From: Solibacillus sp040274725
GTDB taxonomy: Bacteria; Bacillota; Bacilli; Bacillales_A; Planococcaceae
DNA length: 64,000 nucleotides
NCBI GenBank assembly: GCA_040274725.1
Contig: JBEMAQ010000009.1
Location: 1-64,000, forward strand
Direction: 5' to 3'
Position numbers and translations under genes: made by a program. The notes under the pieces were generated by a model. That model ran no database searches, was not told the origin of the DNA, and worked only from the letters and a program-made list of their open reading frames with translations. Positions 8,554-17,539 of the stretch are shown here, in pieces. Every line of letters begins with the position of its first letter. Position 1 is the stretch's first letter.

Positions 8554-9001
8554 TTTGATGAAGCGTCAATCTAACAACGAGCGTGGCTTCACACTCATTG
8601 AAATGCTACTCGTATTAACAATTGTTGGGGTCATGACGAGCGCGGTATTGCAGGTGTCATTTGATCAAATACAACGACAAACGTACAAGAAAACGACGAA
8701 TCAAATTGAATTAGCCATCCGAATGGCGCAACTGATGGCGATGGAGGGGCAGCAGATTATTTACTGTGAGGTAGTTAATGAAACCCAATTTATTATTAGA
8801 AAAAGGCCATTCGATGAGCCCTATTATACGCAGGATTTACCAGCGGGCATGAAGATGCGTATTACAACTGAACGTGGAAGACTTCAATTTCAACCAAGTG
8901 GCAATGTCACACAAATGGGGAAGATTTATTTTTTCCTAAATGATGAGCGGCTTTTTTATACGATTAATTTAGGAAAGGGGCGCTTTTTATTGTATGAATG
9001 A
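8531..9001 (+). CDS. comGD: Minor pseudopilin ComGD
   Basis: The prepilin signature NNERGFTLIEMLLVLTIV is near the N-terminus, followed by a ~120-aa soluble part. Two starts are possible: TTG 8531 (a GGGGA just upstream, overlapping comGC) or ATG 8558, which leaves a more typical leader (MKRQSNNERG). ComGD is a minor pilus component. Confidence 0.88.
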   Translation: MKRVALVSLMKRQSNNERGFTLIEMLLVLTIVGVMTSAVLQVSFDQIQRQTYKKTTNQIELAIRMAQLMAMEGQQIIYCEVVNETQFIIRKRPFDEPYYTQDLPAGMKMRITTERGRLQFQPSGNVTQMGKIYFFLNDERLFYTINLGKGRFLLYE

Positions 9002-9290
9002 GCGAGGGATTTCGTTTGTAGAAACATTATTAGCGATGTCGATTTTATTTTTATTAACATTAACTCTTATTCCGCTTACGTATCAGATGCAGGCAAAGGT
9101 GCAAAAGTGTGTTGCATCCTATTATGCAAGTGAAGTTGCCTATAATGGTGCGTTGTTAGTACAGCGGTATGGTGTGATTGAAGGGACACAGCAATTAAAT
9201 AATATTTTATATGAATGGCATTATGATGGACAAGCAATTTGTACGAAATATCGTTTTGATGAGGAAATTTTCGAACGATGCGTTTCCTAA
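8994..9290 (+). CDS. comGE: Minor pseudopilin ComGE
   Basis: A 98-aa protein beginning MNERGISFVETLLAMSILFL, a prepilin-like leader with Glu at +5 and a hydrophobic helix. It overlaps comGD by 8 bases and comGF by 13. Assigned ComGE by position and length; sequence conservation in this subunit is low. Confidence 0.8.
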   Translation: MNERGISFVETLLAMSILFLLTLTLIPLTYQMQAKVQKCVASYYASEVAYNGALLVQRYGVIEGTQQLNNILYEWHYDGQAICTKYRFDEEIFERCVS

Positions 9291-9730
9291 AAAATTGTCG
9301 TGGCTATACGTTTGTAGAAGCGATCTTTCAGTTAATAATAATCGTGTTGTTTGCACATGTGATGTTATTCATTCTGCTATGGTTTGCGCAATTTCAAAAT
9401 ATTGAGGCCATGCAGGCAGAATTGAATTGGGAATTATTTGTGATAGATGTCCGCGACTATTTGAAAGAAGCGAGGCAGTTCAATGTCATAAATGATGGAC
9501 GTGCGATTCGGTTTCAAGTAGTGGCTGATGGCGATTTAAGGAGCTTTATCGTAGAAAAATCAACAACCGATCATATCCGAAAGCGAGCACCTGCTGGAGG
9601 AAATGAGATCATGCTACCGTATGTGAAAGAAATCAATTTTGCGGTTATTTCGCATGAGCTGCATATGACACTTCAAATGATTGATGGGCAAAAAAGGGAG
9701 AGGATTTTTATTGTGCCGATGGATGAATAA
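9278..9730 (+). CDS. comGF: Minor pseudopilin ComGF
   Basis: A 150-aa protein with a short leader (MRFLKNCRG), prepilin-like YTFVEAIFQLIIIV helix and a C-terminal domain ending REFIVPMDE-like (RERIFIVPMDE). ComGF family members share this layout. It overlaps both neighbours, consistent with a tightly coupled comG operon. Confidence 0.85.
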   Translation: MRFLKNCRGYTFVEAIFQLIIIVLFAHVMLFILLWFAQFQNIEAMQAELNWELFVIDVRDYLKEARQFNVINDGRAIRFQVVADGDLRSFIVEKSTTDHIRKRAPAGGNEIMLPYVKEINFAVISHELHMTLQMIDGQKRERIFIVPMDE

Positions 9731-9893
9731 TGAGCGAGGGGTCATATTTCCAGTAGCCATTGTATTACTTTTTGTCGTAACAGGAGCTTGTTTGTTATAC
9801 GGAAATGCCTACTTCGCGCAAATAAAAACGTATTCTTCATTGGAATCTATCACTATTCGTGCTACGATAAACATACTAGAGCAAATCGAATAA
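9723..9893 (+). CDS. comGG: Short ComGG-like protein
   Basis: The last comG frame encodes only 56 aa from ATG 9723 (MNNERGVIFPVAIVLLFVV...), compared with ~120 aa for B. subtilis ComGG. The NNERG leader and hydrophobic helix fit a pilin-like protein. The rest of the usual C-terminal domain is missing, and no frameshifted continuation was seen before the next gene's SD. Either a naturally short ComGG or a decayed one. Confidence 0.6.
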   Translation: MNNERGVIFPVAIVLLFVVTGACLLYGNAYFAQIKTYSSLESITIRATINILEQIE

Positions 9894-9930
9894 TTAGTAG
9901 TTTGGTGACGTAGTAAAAGAAGGTGAGAGC

Positions 9931-10443
9931 ATGCGGAAAATTTATTTAGTAGGATTTATGGGCTGCGGAAAAAGCGCGATTGGAAGAAGACTGAGCTATT
10001 ATTTGAAAATGCCTTATTATGATATGGATCATGAAATTGTACGACAACAAGGCATGTCTATCCCTGAAATTTTTGAAAAATTCGGGGAAGCACATTTTAG
10101 ACAAATTGAAACAGAGTTTTTACAAAACTTTCGAAATGAAGCATGTATTATCGCGACAGGTGGCGGGGTTGCGATGAAGGAAGAAAACAGACGGATCATG
10201 CGCCGAACAGGCTTAGTATTTTTCCTTGACGCACGCTTTGATGATATTTATATGCGCATTCGACATGATAAAAATCGTCCGATTGTGCAAAACTCCACAG
10301 AAGCAGAGCTAGAGGGATTATATCAGCAGAGAAGAAAGTTTTACCGCGAGGCAGGCCATATTCAAGTATTAACAGCAAATCGTACGTTACGTCAAATTGT
10401 TGAATATATCGGTTTTCAGGTGAATCGTCTAAAAGGCGAATAA
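9931..10443 (+). CDS. aroK: Shikimate kinase
   Basis: Phosphorylates shikimate to shikimate-3-phosphate with ATP in the aromatic amino acid pathway. Walker A is GFMGCGKSAIG (residue ~8). The shikimate-binding Asp is in YDMDHEI, GEAHFRQIE carries the conserved Arg, and ATGGGVAM forms the Gly-rich site. The lid is around KNRPIV. At 170 aa it is of standard length. SD AAGGTGAG precedes ATG 9931. It stands alone between comG and the glycine riboswitch. Confidence 0.95.
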   Translation: MRKIYLVGFMGCGKSAIGRRLSYYLKMPYYDMDHEIVRQQGMSIPEIFEKFGEAHFRQIETEFLQNFRNEACIIATGGGVAMKEENRRIMRRTGLVFFLDARFDDIYMRIRHDKNRPIVQNSTEAELEGLYQQRRKFYREAGHIQVLTANRTLRQIVEYIGFQVNRLKGE

Positions 10444-10519
10444 TTGATAGTTTAAATCAATAAATAGTTCGTTTTTGAAAGACATCTAAAAAAGGATTGC
10501 GTTCTTATGATAACAAATG

Positions 10520-10550
10520 TTAGGATATTGCTAAAGAGTTGTCATATAAT
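10520..10550 (+). promoter_or_regulatory. Candidate promoter for the gcv leader
   Basis: TTAGGA (10520) and a perfect TATAAT (10545-10550), spaced by 19 bases, lie about 135 bases before the glycine aptamers. The -35 is poor and the spacing long, so only the -10 is convincing. Confidence 0.35.
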
Positions 10551-10687
10551 TTTTTTCAGCAAAATTTCCTCATTTCTATGTAGGTGAGAGAAAAAAGGCA
10601 AAGTGTTCTTCGTTTTGATAAGGACCTCAAAACCTCCTGAAAAAATTATGATCTAAGAACATTTCAATAGCAATCGCGGATGATTGT

Positions 10688-10880
10688 GCGGGGAGAGAAC
10701 GTGAAGTCACGTCGCCGAAGGAGCAAGTAGCAAGCGCTATGAATCTCTCAGGCAAAAAGACTCGTACAGGACGCAACTCTGGAGAGCGCTGCAAGTTTTT
10801 GCAGCCACCCACGGGGAAAGCCTAAAATGTGGTAGGATACCAATTCTAGGTGTAACTTTCAGGTGCAAGGACAGAGAATC
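10688..10880 (+). promoter_or_regulatory. Tandem glycine riboswitch
   Basis: Aptamer 1 (~10688-10790) has the conserved blocks GGGAGAG, GCCGAAGGAGCAA, CTCTCAGGCAAAAAGACT and the linker-side GGACGCAACTCTGGAGAG. Aptamer 2 (~10795-10880) has CCCACGGGGAAAGCC and CTTTCAGGTGCAAGGACAGAG. Two glycine aptamers in series followed by a terminator and gcvT is the classic arrangement that turns on glycine cleavage when glycine is abundant. Confidence 0.93.
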
Positions 10881-10911
10881 TCGGTAAAAGGGATTCTTCT
10901 GTCCTTTTTTT
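10869..10911 (+). terminator. Riboswitch expression-platform terminator
   Basis: GGACAGAGAATC ... GGATTCTTCTGTCC followed by TTTTTTT. The 5' arm is the end of aptamer 2 (AGGACAGAG), so glycine binding and terminator formation compete. The remaining stretch to gcvT (10912-11068) is an AT-rich leader with no ORF. Confidence 0.9.
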
Positions 10912-11068
10912 ATGGGCAGGAATCCTTTACTTTTACCGAAATCTATTTGAAAAATTACAGTACTGCGTTACGCGGACATGTTATTTTACAATGGAGCTTA
11001 TTGTTGAAACTTTCAGGTGACAGTTTTTGTAGAAAGTATTAAATCATATTTGCAAAGGAGTTTAACAC

Positions 11069-12163
11069 ATGACAAATGAGTTAAAGCGAACACCATTATT
11101 TGAAGAATACGCAAAGCATGGTGGGAAAACAATTGATTTTGGTGGTTGGGATTTACCTGTTCAATTCTCATCAATTAAAGAAGAGCATGACGCGGTACGT
11201 AACCGAGCAGGACTTTTTGATGTCTCACATATGGGGGAGATTTTTGTAGAGGGTCCAGACGCATTAAACTACTTACAAAAACTTTTATCAAATGACATTT
11301 CAAAAATTGCTATTGGCGGTGCGCAGTATACAGCAATGTGTTACGAGTCGGGTGGTGTTGTGGATGATTTATTAACATATAAATTAGACGATAACCGTTA
11401 TTTATTATGTGTCAATGCATCAAATATCGATAAAGATTACGCGTGGATGCTTAAACACGCTGAAGGTGATGTAACAATCACAAATAAATCAGATGACTAC
11501 GCACAAATCGCATTGCAAGGACCACTTGCACAAGTTGTATTACAAGCATTAACAGAGACAGATTTGACAACAATTAAGTATTTTAAATTCCAAGATAACG
11601 TAACAGTGGCAGGTGAATCGGTCCTTGTTTCACGCAGCGGCTACACAGGTGAGGACGGCTTTGAGTTATACGGTACACCAGAGGCGATTGTTACATTATG
11701 GCGTAAAATTTTAGAAGATGAGCGTGTCGTGCCAACAGGACTGGGTGCACGTGACACACTGCGCTTTGAAGCATGCTTACCACTTTACGGTCAAGAATTA
11801 TCACAAGACATTTCACCACTTGAAGCGGGAATTGGTTTTGTTGTGAAGCTAGCAAAAGACCCACAATTTATCGGTCAAGCGGCACTAATCGCACAAAAAG
11901 AAGCAGGACTGCCGCGTAAACTGGTCGGTGTTGAAATGATTGATAAAGGAATTCCTCGTCACGGCTATAAAGTATTGAAAGATGGTCAAGAAATCGGTGA
12001 AATTACAACAGGTACACAGTCGCCAATGACAAAGCGTAATATCGGTCTCGCTTTAATTGACGCAACATTCGCAAAAGTTGGGATTGAATTAGAAATCGAA
12101 ATTCGCAATAAACGTGTGAAAGCTGTGACAGTAGAAACACCGTTTTATAAACGCGCAAAATAA
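11069..12163 (+). CDS. gcvT: Glycine cleavage system T protein (aminomethyltransferase)
   Basis: Transfers the methylene carbon from the aminomethyl-lipoyl H protein to THF and releases ammonia. The N-terminal GcvT domain (ETRAGLFDVSH-type motif NRAGLFDVSHMGE, residues ~48-60) and C-terminal barrel (ARDTLRFEACLPLYG) are present. Length 364 aa is typical. SD AAAGGAG precedes ATG 11069. First gene of gcvT-gcvPA-gcvPB under the glycine riboswitch. gcvH is not in the window. Confidence 0.96.
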   Translation: MTNELKRTPLFEEYAKHGGKTIDFGGWDLPVQFSSIKEEHDAVRNRAGLFDVSHMGEIFVEGPDALNYLQKLLSNDISKIAIGGAQYTAMCYESGGVVDDLLTYKLDDNRYLLCVNASNIDKDYAWMLKHAEGDVTITNKSDDYAQIALQGPLAQVVLQALTETDLTTIKYFKFQDNVTVAGESVLVSRSGYTGEDGFELYGTPEAIVTLWRKILEDERVVPTGLGARDTLRFEACLPLYGQELSQDISPLEAGIGFVVKLAKDPQFIGQAALIAQKEAGLPRKLVGVEMIDKGIPRHGYKVLKDGQEIGEITTGTQSPMTKRNIGLALIDATFAKVGIELEIEIRNKRVKAVTVETPFYKRAK

Positions 12164-12187
12164 TCATTTAGAAAAGAGGGCTTATAC

Positions 12188-13531
12188 ATGAAACATCGTT
12201 ATTTACCAATGACAGAGCAAGATCAACAAGAAATGTTAGCTGTAGTTGGTGTGTCATCTGTAGACGAGCTATTTGCAGATATTCCAGAAAAAGTACGCTT
12301 CCAAGGGGAGTACAATATTAAGCCGGCAAAATCTGAAGCGGCGCTTATGAAAGAACTTGCACAGCTTGCAGCGAAAAACAAAGACACAGCAGCAAACGTA
12401 TCATTCCTTGGTGCAGGTGTTTATAACCACTACAAACCAGTGATTGTAGACCACGTTATTTCTCGTTCAGAGTTTTACACAGCGTATACACCATACCAAC
12501 CAGAAATTTCTCAAGGGGAATTACAAGCCATCTTTGAATTCCAAACAATGATTGCCGAGCTTACAGGTATGGACCTGGCGAACTCTTCAATGTATGACGG
12601 TGGTACATCACTTGCTGAGGCAGGTATGCTCGCAGCAGGTCATACACGCCGTAAGCAAATTTTAGTATCAGGTGCAGTTCACCCTGAATACAAAGACGTT
12701 GTCGCTACATATGCATATGGTCAATCAATCGAAATCGTCGAAGTGCCAACAAAAGACGGTGTCACTGACGTTGAAGCGTTAAAAGGTTTAGTCAATGAAA
12801 ATACTGCAGCGGTAATGGTGCAATATCCAAACTTCTACGGTCAAGTAGAAAACTTACAAGTAATGGCCGATCTTACACACGCGGCAAAAGGTTTATTCAT
12901 CGTTTCAGCAAACCCATTAGCATTAGGTGTATTAACGCCTCCAGGCAAGCTTGGCGCGGATATTACAGTAGGGGATGCGCAAGTATTCGGCATTGCAGAA
13001 GCTTTCGGTGGTCCACACTGTGGTTTCTTCGCCGTAACAACAAAATTAATGCGTAAAGTACCAGGTCGCTTAGTTGGTGAAACAGTAGACCAAGATGGCC
13101 GCCGTGGTTATGTATTAACGCTACAAGCACGTGAGCAGCATATTCGTCGTGACAAGGCGACATCTAATATTTGTTCAAACCAAGCATTACTTGCGCTTGC
13201 TGCATCTGTTGCGATGACAGCACTAGGTAAGGCAGGCATCCAAGAAATGGCGAAGCAAAATATCGTGAAAACACGCTATACAAAAAATGCGTTTGAGGCA
13301 GCAGGCTTTACAGTTGCTTATCAGGGCGCACACTTCAACGAAATCGTTGTGAAAACGACTACATCCGTAACAGCGATTAACAAAGGCTTAATTGAAAAAG
13401 GCATTATTGGTGGCTTTGATTTAGGTCGCGTTGATGCAGGGCTAGAAAATCATGCGCTAATTGCAGTAACAGAACTGCGCACGAAGGAAGAAATTGATGC
13501 GTTAGTAGCAGAAATGGGGGCATTACAATGA
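12188..13531 (+). CDS. gcvPA: Glycine dehydrogenase (decarboxylating) subunit 1
   Basis: The N-terminal half of the split P protein, a PLP enzyme that decarboxylates glycine and passes the aminomethyl group to lipoyl-GcvH. Motifs include YTPYQPEISQGELQAIFEFQ and AEAFGGPHCGFFA. Length 447 aa matches Bacillus GcvPA. The PLP lysine is in the partner subunit. It starts 24 bases after gcvT and overlaps gcvPB by 4 bases. Confidence 0.96.
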   Translation: MKHRYLPMTEQDQQEMLAVVGVSSVDELFADIPEKVRFQGEYNIKPAKSEAALMKELAQLAAKNKDTAANVSFLGAGVYNHYKPVIVDHVISRSEFYTAYTPYQPEISQGELQAIFEFQTMIAELTGMDLANSSMYDGGTSLAEAGMLAAGHTRRKQILVSGAVHPEYKDVVATYAYGQSIEIVEVPTKDGVTDVEALKGLVNENTAAVMVQYPNFYGQVENLQVMADLTHAAKGLFIVSANPLALGVLTPPGKLGADITVGDAQVFGIAEAFGGPHCGFFAVTTKLMRKVPGRLVGETVDQDGRRGYVLTLQAREQHIRRDKATSNICSNQALLALAASVAMTALGKAGIQEMAKQNIVKTRYTKNAFEAAGFTVAYQGAHFNEIVVKTTTSVTAINKGLIEKGIIGGFDLGRVDAGLENHALIAVTELRTKEEIDALVAEMGALQ

Positions 13532-14994
13532 ATCAAGAAAACCAACCATTAATTTTTGAAATCACAAAAGCAGGCCGTGTTGGCTACAATCTTGAGCCAC
13601 TGGATGTACCGGATTTCGATTTAGCAGAGCTTTTACCAGCAGAGCTTGTACGCACGGAGGCGGCAGAGCTTCCTGAAGTATCTGAGCTCGATATTATGCG
13701 TCACTACACAGCACTTTCTCGTCGTAACCACGGTGTAGATTCAGGCTTCTACCCACTTGGTTCTTGTACGATGAAATACAACCCAAAAGTGAACGAGGCA
13801 GTTGCACGTTTTGCTGGCTTTGCAAATGTTCACCCATTACAAGACGAAGAAACAGTACAAGGTGCAATGGAACTGCTTTATGACCTACAAACGTCTCTTG
13901 AAGAAATTACAGGCATGGACGAGGTGACACTTCAACCAGCAGCGGGCGCACACGGTGAGTGGACAGCGCTGATGATGATTCGTGCATTCCATGAGGCAAA
14001 TGGTGAAGGTCATCGTAACAAAGTCATCGTACCAGACTCAGCGCATGGGACAAACCCAGCGTCTGCAACTGTTGCAGGCTTTGAAACAATTACAATTAAA
14101 TCAGGCGAAGACGGCTTAGTAGATTTAGAGGACTTACGTCGTGTAGTTGGTCCGGATACAGCAGCACTTATGTTAACGAATCCGAATACACTTGGTTTAT
14201 TTGAAGAAAATATTTTAGATATGGCTGAAATCGTACACGGTGTTGGCGGTAAAGTATACTATGACGGTGCCAACCTAAATGCGGTCATGAGCAAAGCACG
14301 TCCTGGCGATATGGGCTTTGACTGTGTCCACTTAAACTTACACAAAACATTCACAGGTCCACACGGTGGCGGTGGTCCCGGTTCAGGTCCAGTTGGGGTG
14401 AAAGCGGATTTAATTCCGTTCTTACCAAAGCCAGTACTAGTAAAAACAGAAGACGGCAAATTCCACTTCGACTACAACCGTCCGCAATCAATCGGTCGTG
14501 TGAAGCCTTACTACGGTAACTTTGGGATTAACGTACGTGCTTACACATACATCCGTTCAATGGGTCCAGACGGCTTAAAAGCGGTAACAGAGTATGCGGT
14601 ACTGAATGCCAACTATATGATGCGTCGTTTAGAAGAGCATTTTGATCTTCCTTACAACCGTCACTGTAAGCACGAGTTCGTCTTATCAGGTCGTCGTCAA
14701 AAGAAATTAGGTGTGCGTACACTTGATATCGCAAAACGCCTGTTAGACTTCGGTTACCACCCACCAACAGTGTACTTCCCACTGAACGTGGAAGAGGGCA
14801 TTATGATCGAGCCAACAGAAACAGAGTCAAAAGAAACATTAGACGCATTCTGTGACGCGATGATTCAAATTGCACGTGAAACAGAGGAAAACCCTGCAAT
14901 CGTACAAGAGGCACCGCATACAACGGTCGTGAATCGTTTAGACGAAACACGCGCTGCACGTACGCCAATTTTACGTTATACGAAGCAAGCCTAG
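13528..14994 (+). CDS. gcvPB: Glycine dehydrogenase (decarboxylating) subunit 2
   Basis: The PLP-binding half of the split P protein. The cofactor lysine lies in HLNLHKTFTGPHGGGGPG (~residue 273). GSCTMKYNPKVNE and AHGTNPASA are further family motifs. Length 488 aa is standard. The ATGA overlap with gcvPA favours equimolar synthesis of the two subunits. Confidence 0.97.
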   Translation: MNQENQPLIFEITKAGRVGYNLEPLDVPDFDLAELLPAELVRTEAAELPEVSELDIMRHYTALSRRNHGVDSGFYPLGSCTMKYNPKVNEAVARFAGFANVHPLQDEETVQGAMELLYDLQTSLEEITGMDEVTLQPAAGAHGEWTALMMIRAFHEANGEGHRNKVIVPDSAHGTNPASATVAGFETITIKSGEDGLVDLEDLRRVVGPDTAALMLTNPNTLGLFEENILDMAEIVHGVGGKVYYDGANLNAVMSKARPGDMGFDCVHLNLHKTFTGPHGGGGPGSGPVGVKADLIPFLPKPVLVKTEDGKFHFDYNRPQSIGRVKPYYGNFGINVRAYTYIRSMGPDGLKAVTEYAVLNANYMMRRLEEHFDLPYNRHCKHEFVLSGRRQKKLGVRTLDIAKRLLDFGYHPPTVYFPLNVEEGIMIEPTETESKETLDAFCDAMIQIARETEENPAIVQEAPHTTVVNRLDETRAARTPILRYTKQA

Positions 14995-15002
14995 CTTCAA
15001 TC

Positions 15003-15036
15003 GAGGGCTGTCACCATGGCAGCTCTCTTTTGTTAT
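15003..15036 (+). terminator. Terminator of the gcv operon
   Basis: The imperfect hairpin GAGGGCTGT / GCAGCTCTC is followed by TTTTGTTATTTT, just after gcvPB. Confidence 0.7.
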
Positions 15037-15104
15037 TTTAATAGATAGTTGTTAGATGTAAGACGACTGTTATTATAATAGGAAGAAACTAATATTTCTG
15101 CATA

Positions 15105-15136
15105 TAAAAAACTCTATCCATTGCTGAATAGAGTTT
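15105..15136 (-). terminator. Terminator of yqhL
   Basis: AAACTCTAT / ATAGAGTTT with an A-rich plus-strand flank, giving a U run on the leftward transcript. Confidence 0.75.
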
Positions 15137-15142
15137 GAATGA

Positions 15143-15526
15143 TTATTTAGATTTTACTTTACCTGTCCACGTTTTGAAGCCGCCTTCAAGCTGGTAAATA
15201 GCTGTGTAGCCTTTTTTCTTTAGCGTTAGTGCAGCACGTGCGCTACGGCCTGAGTTTTGGCAATACAGGTATACAGGTAAATCAGCGCGGATTTCATTTT
15301 TGTGGCGTTGGTTAAATTGAGACATCGGAATGTTGCGTGCGCCTAAAATATGGCCCGCCTCGAATTCTTTTGGTTCACGTAAATCGATTAATTGCGCTTT
15401 ACGGTACCCTTCAATAAATTGATCTTGGTTTAAATTTGTTACGGCTTTTTTCAAGCGCATTGAGTTGATTACTACATAAAGAATAATTACAACTAGAACC
15501 GCAAGAATTGTGTAAAGTATTGTCAC
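15143..15526 (-). CDS. yqhL: Membrane-anchored rhodanese-like protein (YqhL)
   Basis: A 127-aa protein with one N-terminal transmembrane helix (LYTILAVLVVIILYVVI) and a single rhodanese domain (residues ~35-122). The active-site loop is YCQNSGRSA, Cys near 93, typical of sulfurtransferases that carry persulfide sulfur. The natural substrate is unknown. Convergent with gcvPB and divergent from lipM, as in B. subtilis. Confidence 0.87.
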   Translation of the reverse strand: MTILYTILAVLVVIILYVVINSMRLKKAVTNLNQDQFIEGYRKAQLIDLREPKEFEAGHILGARNIPMSQFNQRHKNEIRADLPVYLYCQNSGRSARAALTLKKKGYTAIYQLEGGFKTWTGKVKSK

Positions 15527-15628
15527 TGCAATATTGCCCCTTTCTTTCTATGTATTCTATTATAAGAGATGCAATAGGGATAAGTCGAGTTAAGTTCACA
15601 AACTTTTACAAGTAAAGGAGAAAATTTT

Positions 15629-16462
15629 ATGAAGTCTACATGGTATTTTATTCACTCTGGTCCAAGTCGCCCGTCATTTAACATGGCGCTCGATGAAGCA
15701 TTACTTGATTGGCATAGTGCGGGAATGATTCCGCCGGTTATTCGTTTTTATGAATGGAATCCTGCGACGCTTTCAATTGGCTATTTTCAGCGTGCAGAGA
15801 AGGATATTGATTTAGAAAAGGTACGCGCGCAAGGAATGGGCTTTGTGCGTCGTCCTACAGGCGGACGTGCGGTGCTACACGACCGCGAGCTGACGTATTC
15901 GGTCATTGTATCGGAGGATTATCCGGACATGCCAAAAACGGTGACAGAGGCGTATCGTGTGATTAGTGAAGGTCTGTTGTTAGGTTTTCAAAAACTTGGG
16001 CTTGAGGCCTATTTTAGTGTGCCGGACACAGACGAGGCGCGGGAGGATTTAAAGAAGCCAAAAAGCGCGGTTTGCTTTGATGCGCCGAGCTGGTATGAAC
16101 TTGTTGTAGAAGGAAGAAAAGTAGCGGGGAGTGCGCAAACACGTCAAAAGGGTGTCATTTTGCAGCACGGTGCCATTTTAATTGATTTAGATGAGGAAAA
16201 GTTATTGTCGGTGTTCCGTTTTGATTCGGATGAAGCGAAAGAGGCAATGCGCCGTAAATTGCCAGAGAAGGCCGTAGCAATTAATGATTTAGCGAAGCGC
16301 GAGGTGTCAGTCGCAGAATGTGTAGAGGCATTTCGTGAGGGCTTTGGTGAAGCGCTAGCGATTGAATTGATTCCCTATGAATTAACGAACGAGCAATTGG
16401 CCTATGTCGAGGAAATTGAGCGCACAAAATATCAATCAGATGAGTGGAATTTCAGACGTTAA
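15629..16462 (+). CDS. lipM: Octanoyl-[acyl-carrier] transferase LipM
   Basis: Transfers octanoate from octanoyl-ACP to GcvH, the first step of protein lipoylation in Bacillales. BPL/LPL fold: RRPTGGRAVLHDRELTYSV (residues ~72-90), then the acyl-acceptor cysteine in SAVCFDAPSWYE (~residue 150) and the lysine in GRKVAGSAQ. The 277-aa length matches B. subtilis LipM. It sits next to the gcv operon, whose H protein is its substrate. SD AAAGGAG. Confidence 0.95.
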   Translation: MKSTWYFIHSGPSRPSFNMALDEALLDWHSAGMIPPVIRFYEWNPATLSIGYFQRAEKDIDLEKVRAQGMGFVRRPTGGRAVLHDRELTYSVIVSEDYPDMPKTVTEAYRVISEGLLLGFQKLGLEAYFSVPDTDEAREDLKKPKSAVCFDAPSWYELVVEGRKVAGSAQTRQKGVILQHGAILIDLDEEKLLSVFRFDSDEAKEAMRRKLPEKAVAINDLAKREVSVAECVEAFREGFGEALAIELIPYELTNEQLAYVEEIERTKYQSDEWNFRR

Positions 16463-16471
16463 TTACATAAA

Positions 16472-16516
16472 AAATAGTAGACAATACATTTAAACATGTA
16501 TTGTCTATTAATTTTG
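16472..16516 (+). terminator. Terminator of lipM
   Basis: A long stem AATAG-AGACAATACAT / ATGTATTGTCTATT with a 6-nt loop is followed by AATTTT. The downstream 16517-16620 bases are AT-rich with no ORF. Confidence 0.8.
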
Positions 16517-16655
16517 ACAAAAATAAGAACATGCGTTTTAAAAAAATTTTCGTGGAAAAACCATTGATATGGCTGATTTTCCAATCATTTTTAAAAAATC
16601 AAGACCTTGAATCAAATTTTTTTCTAGTGTACTCTTGATAATGTTAATTTAAATG

Positions 16656-16702
16656 AACCTATATATAGCTCCTAAAAAAATTCCAAACACAATATATTGT
16701 GT
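16656..16702 (+). promoter_or_regulatory. Two NrdR boxes upstream of nrdJ
   Basis: Box 2, ACACAATATATTGTGT (16687-16702), is a perfect palindrome extended to 24 bp (16683-16706). Box 1, AACCTATATATAGCTC (16656-16671), overlaps a -10-like TATATA. The box centres are 31 bp apart, about three helical turns, as is usual for paired NrdR sites. NrdR represses ribonucleotide reductase genes in response to dATP/ATP. TTGATA near 16635 may be the -35. Confidence 0.82.
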
Positions 16703-16753
16703 TTGGATTTCGTTTTTTGGGTAAAACTATGTAAAAATAAAGGAGGCATTCTG

Positions 16754-17539
16754 ATGGCGAATGTAGTAGAACATACCATCCAAATCGAGCAGCTGAATGC
16801 AGATATTGAGCAATTTCCGCAAGTGCACAAGGTAACAGCGGATATGCATATGACGCATAAAGGGGTTTCAAGGCTTGTGATGATTGACCGTTATTCGTTT
16901 AAGGATACGGAAAAGAAAACGTTAAAGGCAGGCGATTTCGTCGTCTTAACGGTGAAGCAGGACCCGAAATTCCCAGCGCGCGGCCTCGGCATTATTGAAG
17001 CGATTCATGAAGACAAAAAAACAGCGACAATTCGTATTGAAGAAGACTATCGCCACGTCCTAGAGGGCGCGGAGGCAGAGACAGGTGTGATTGAGCGCTC
17101 GTTAGATATTATTGAAAAGCCGCTTGAAATTTTTTATGAGCAAATCGCGAAACGTAACGCGACAGGTCTTGCCTCTGTTGAAAAAACAGAAGAAGCACGC
17201 AAGGAATGGTTCGCGAAGTTTTACGAGCAGCTAGCAAGCTTAAAGTTCGTTCCAGCCGGCCGTGTGATTTACGGTGCGGGCTCTGAAACAGAAGTAACGT
17301 TCTTTAACTGCTATGTGATGCCATTTGTCGCCGATAGCCGCGAGGGCATTAGTGATCACCGTAAGCAAGTCATGGAAATTATGAGCCGCGGCGGTGGTGT
17401 TGGGACAAACGGTTCGACACTGCGCCCGCGCAATACACTCGCGCGCGGTGTCAATGGTAAATCAAGCGGTTCAGTGAGCTGGCTGGATGATATTGCGAAA
17501 TTGACGCATCTTGTTGAGCAAGGTGGATCTAGACGTGGT
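16754..17539 (+). CDS. nrdJ: B12-dependent ribonucleotide reductase NrdJ, exon 1
   Basis: The N-terminal 262 codons of class II ribonucleotide reductase, which makes deoxyribonucleotides using adenosylcobalamin. Exon 1 ends exactly at the codon GGT of the conserved GGSRRG segment. Two codons into the following intron a TAA would end the protein if unspliced. The active-site cysteine region VTFFNCYVM (~residue 182) and RGGGVGTN are in this exon. ATG 16754 has a perfect AAAGGAGG; an upstream frame to 16697 runs through an NrdR box and is rejected. With exon 2 the protein is 855 aa. Confidence 0.93.
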
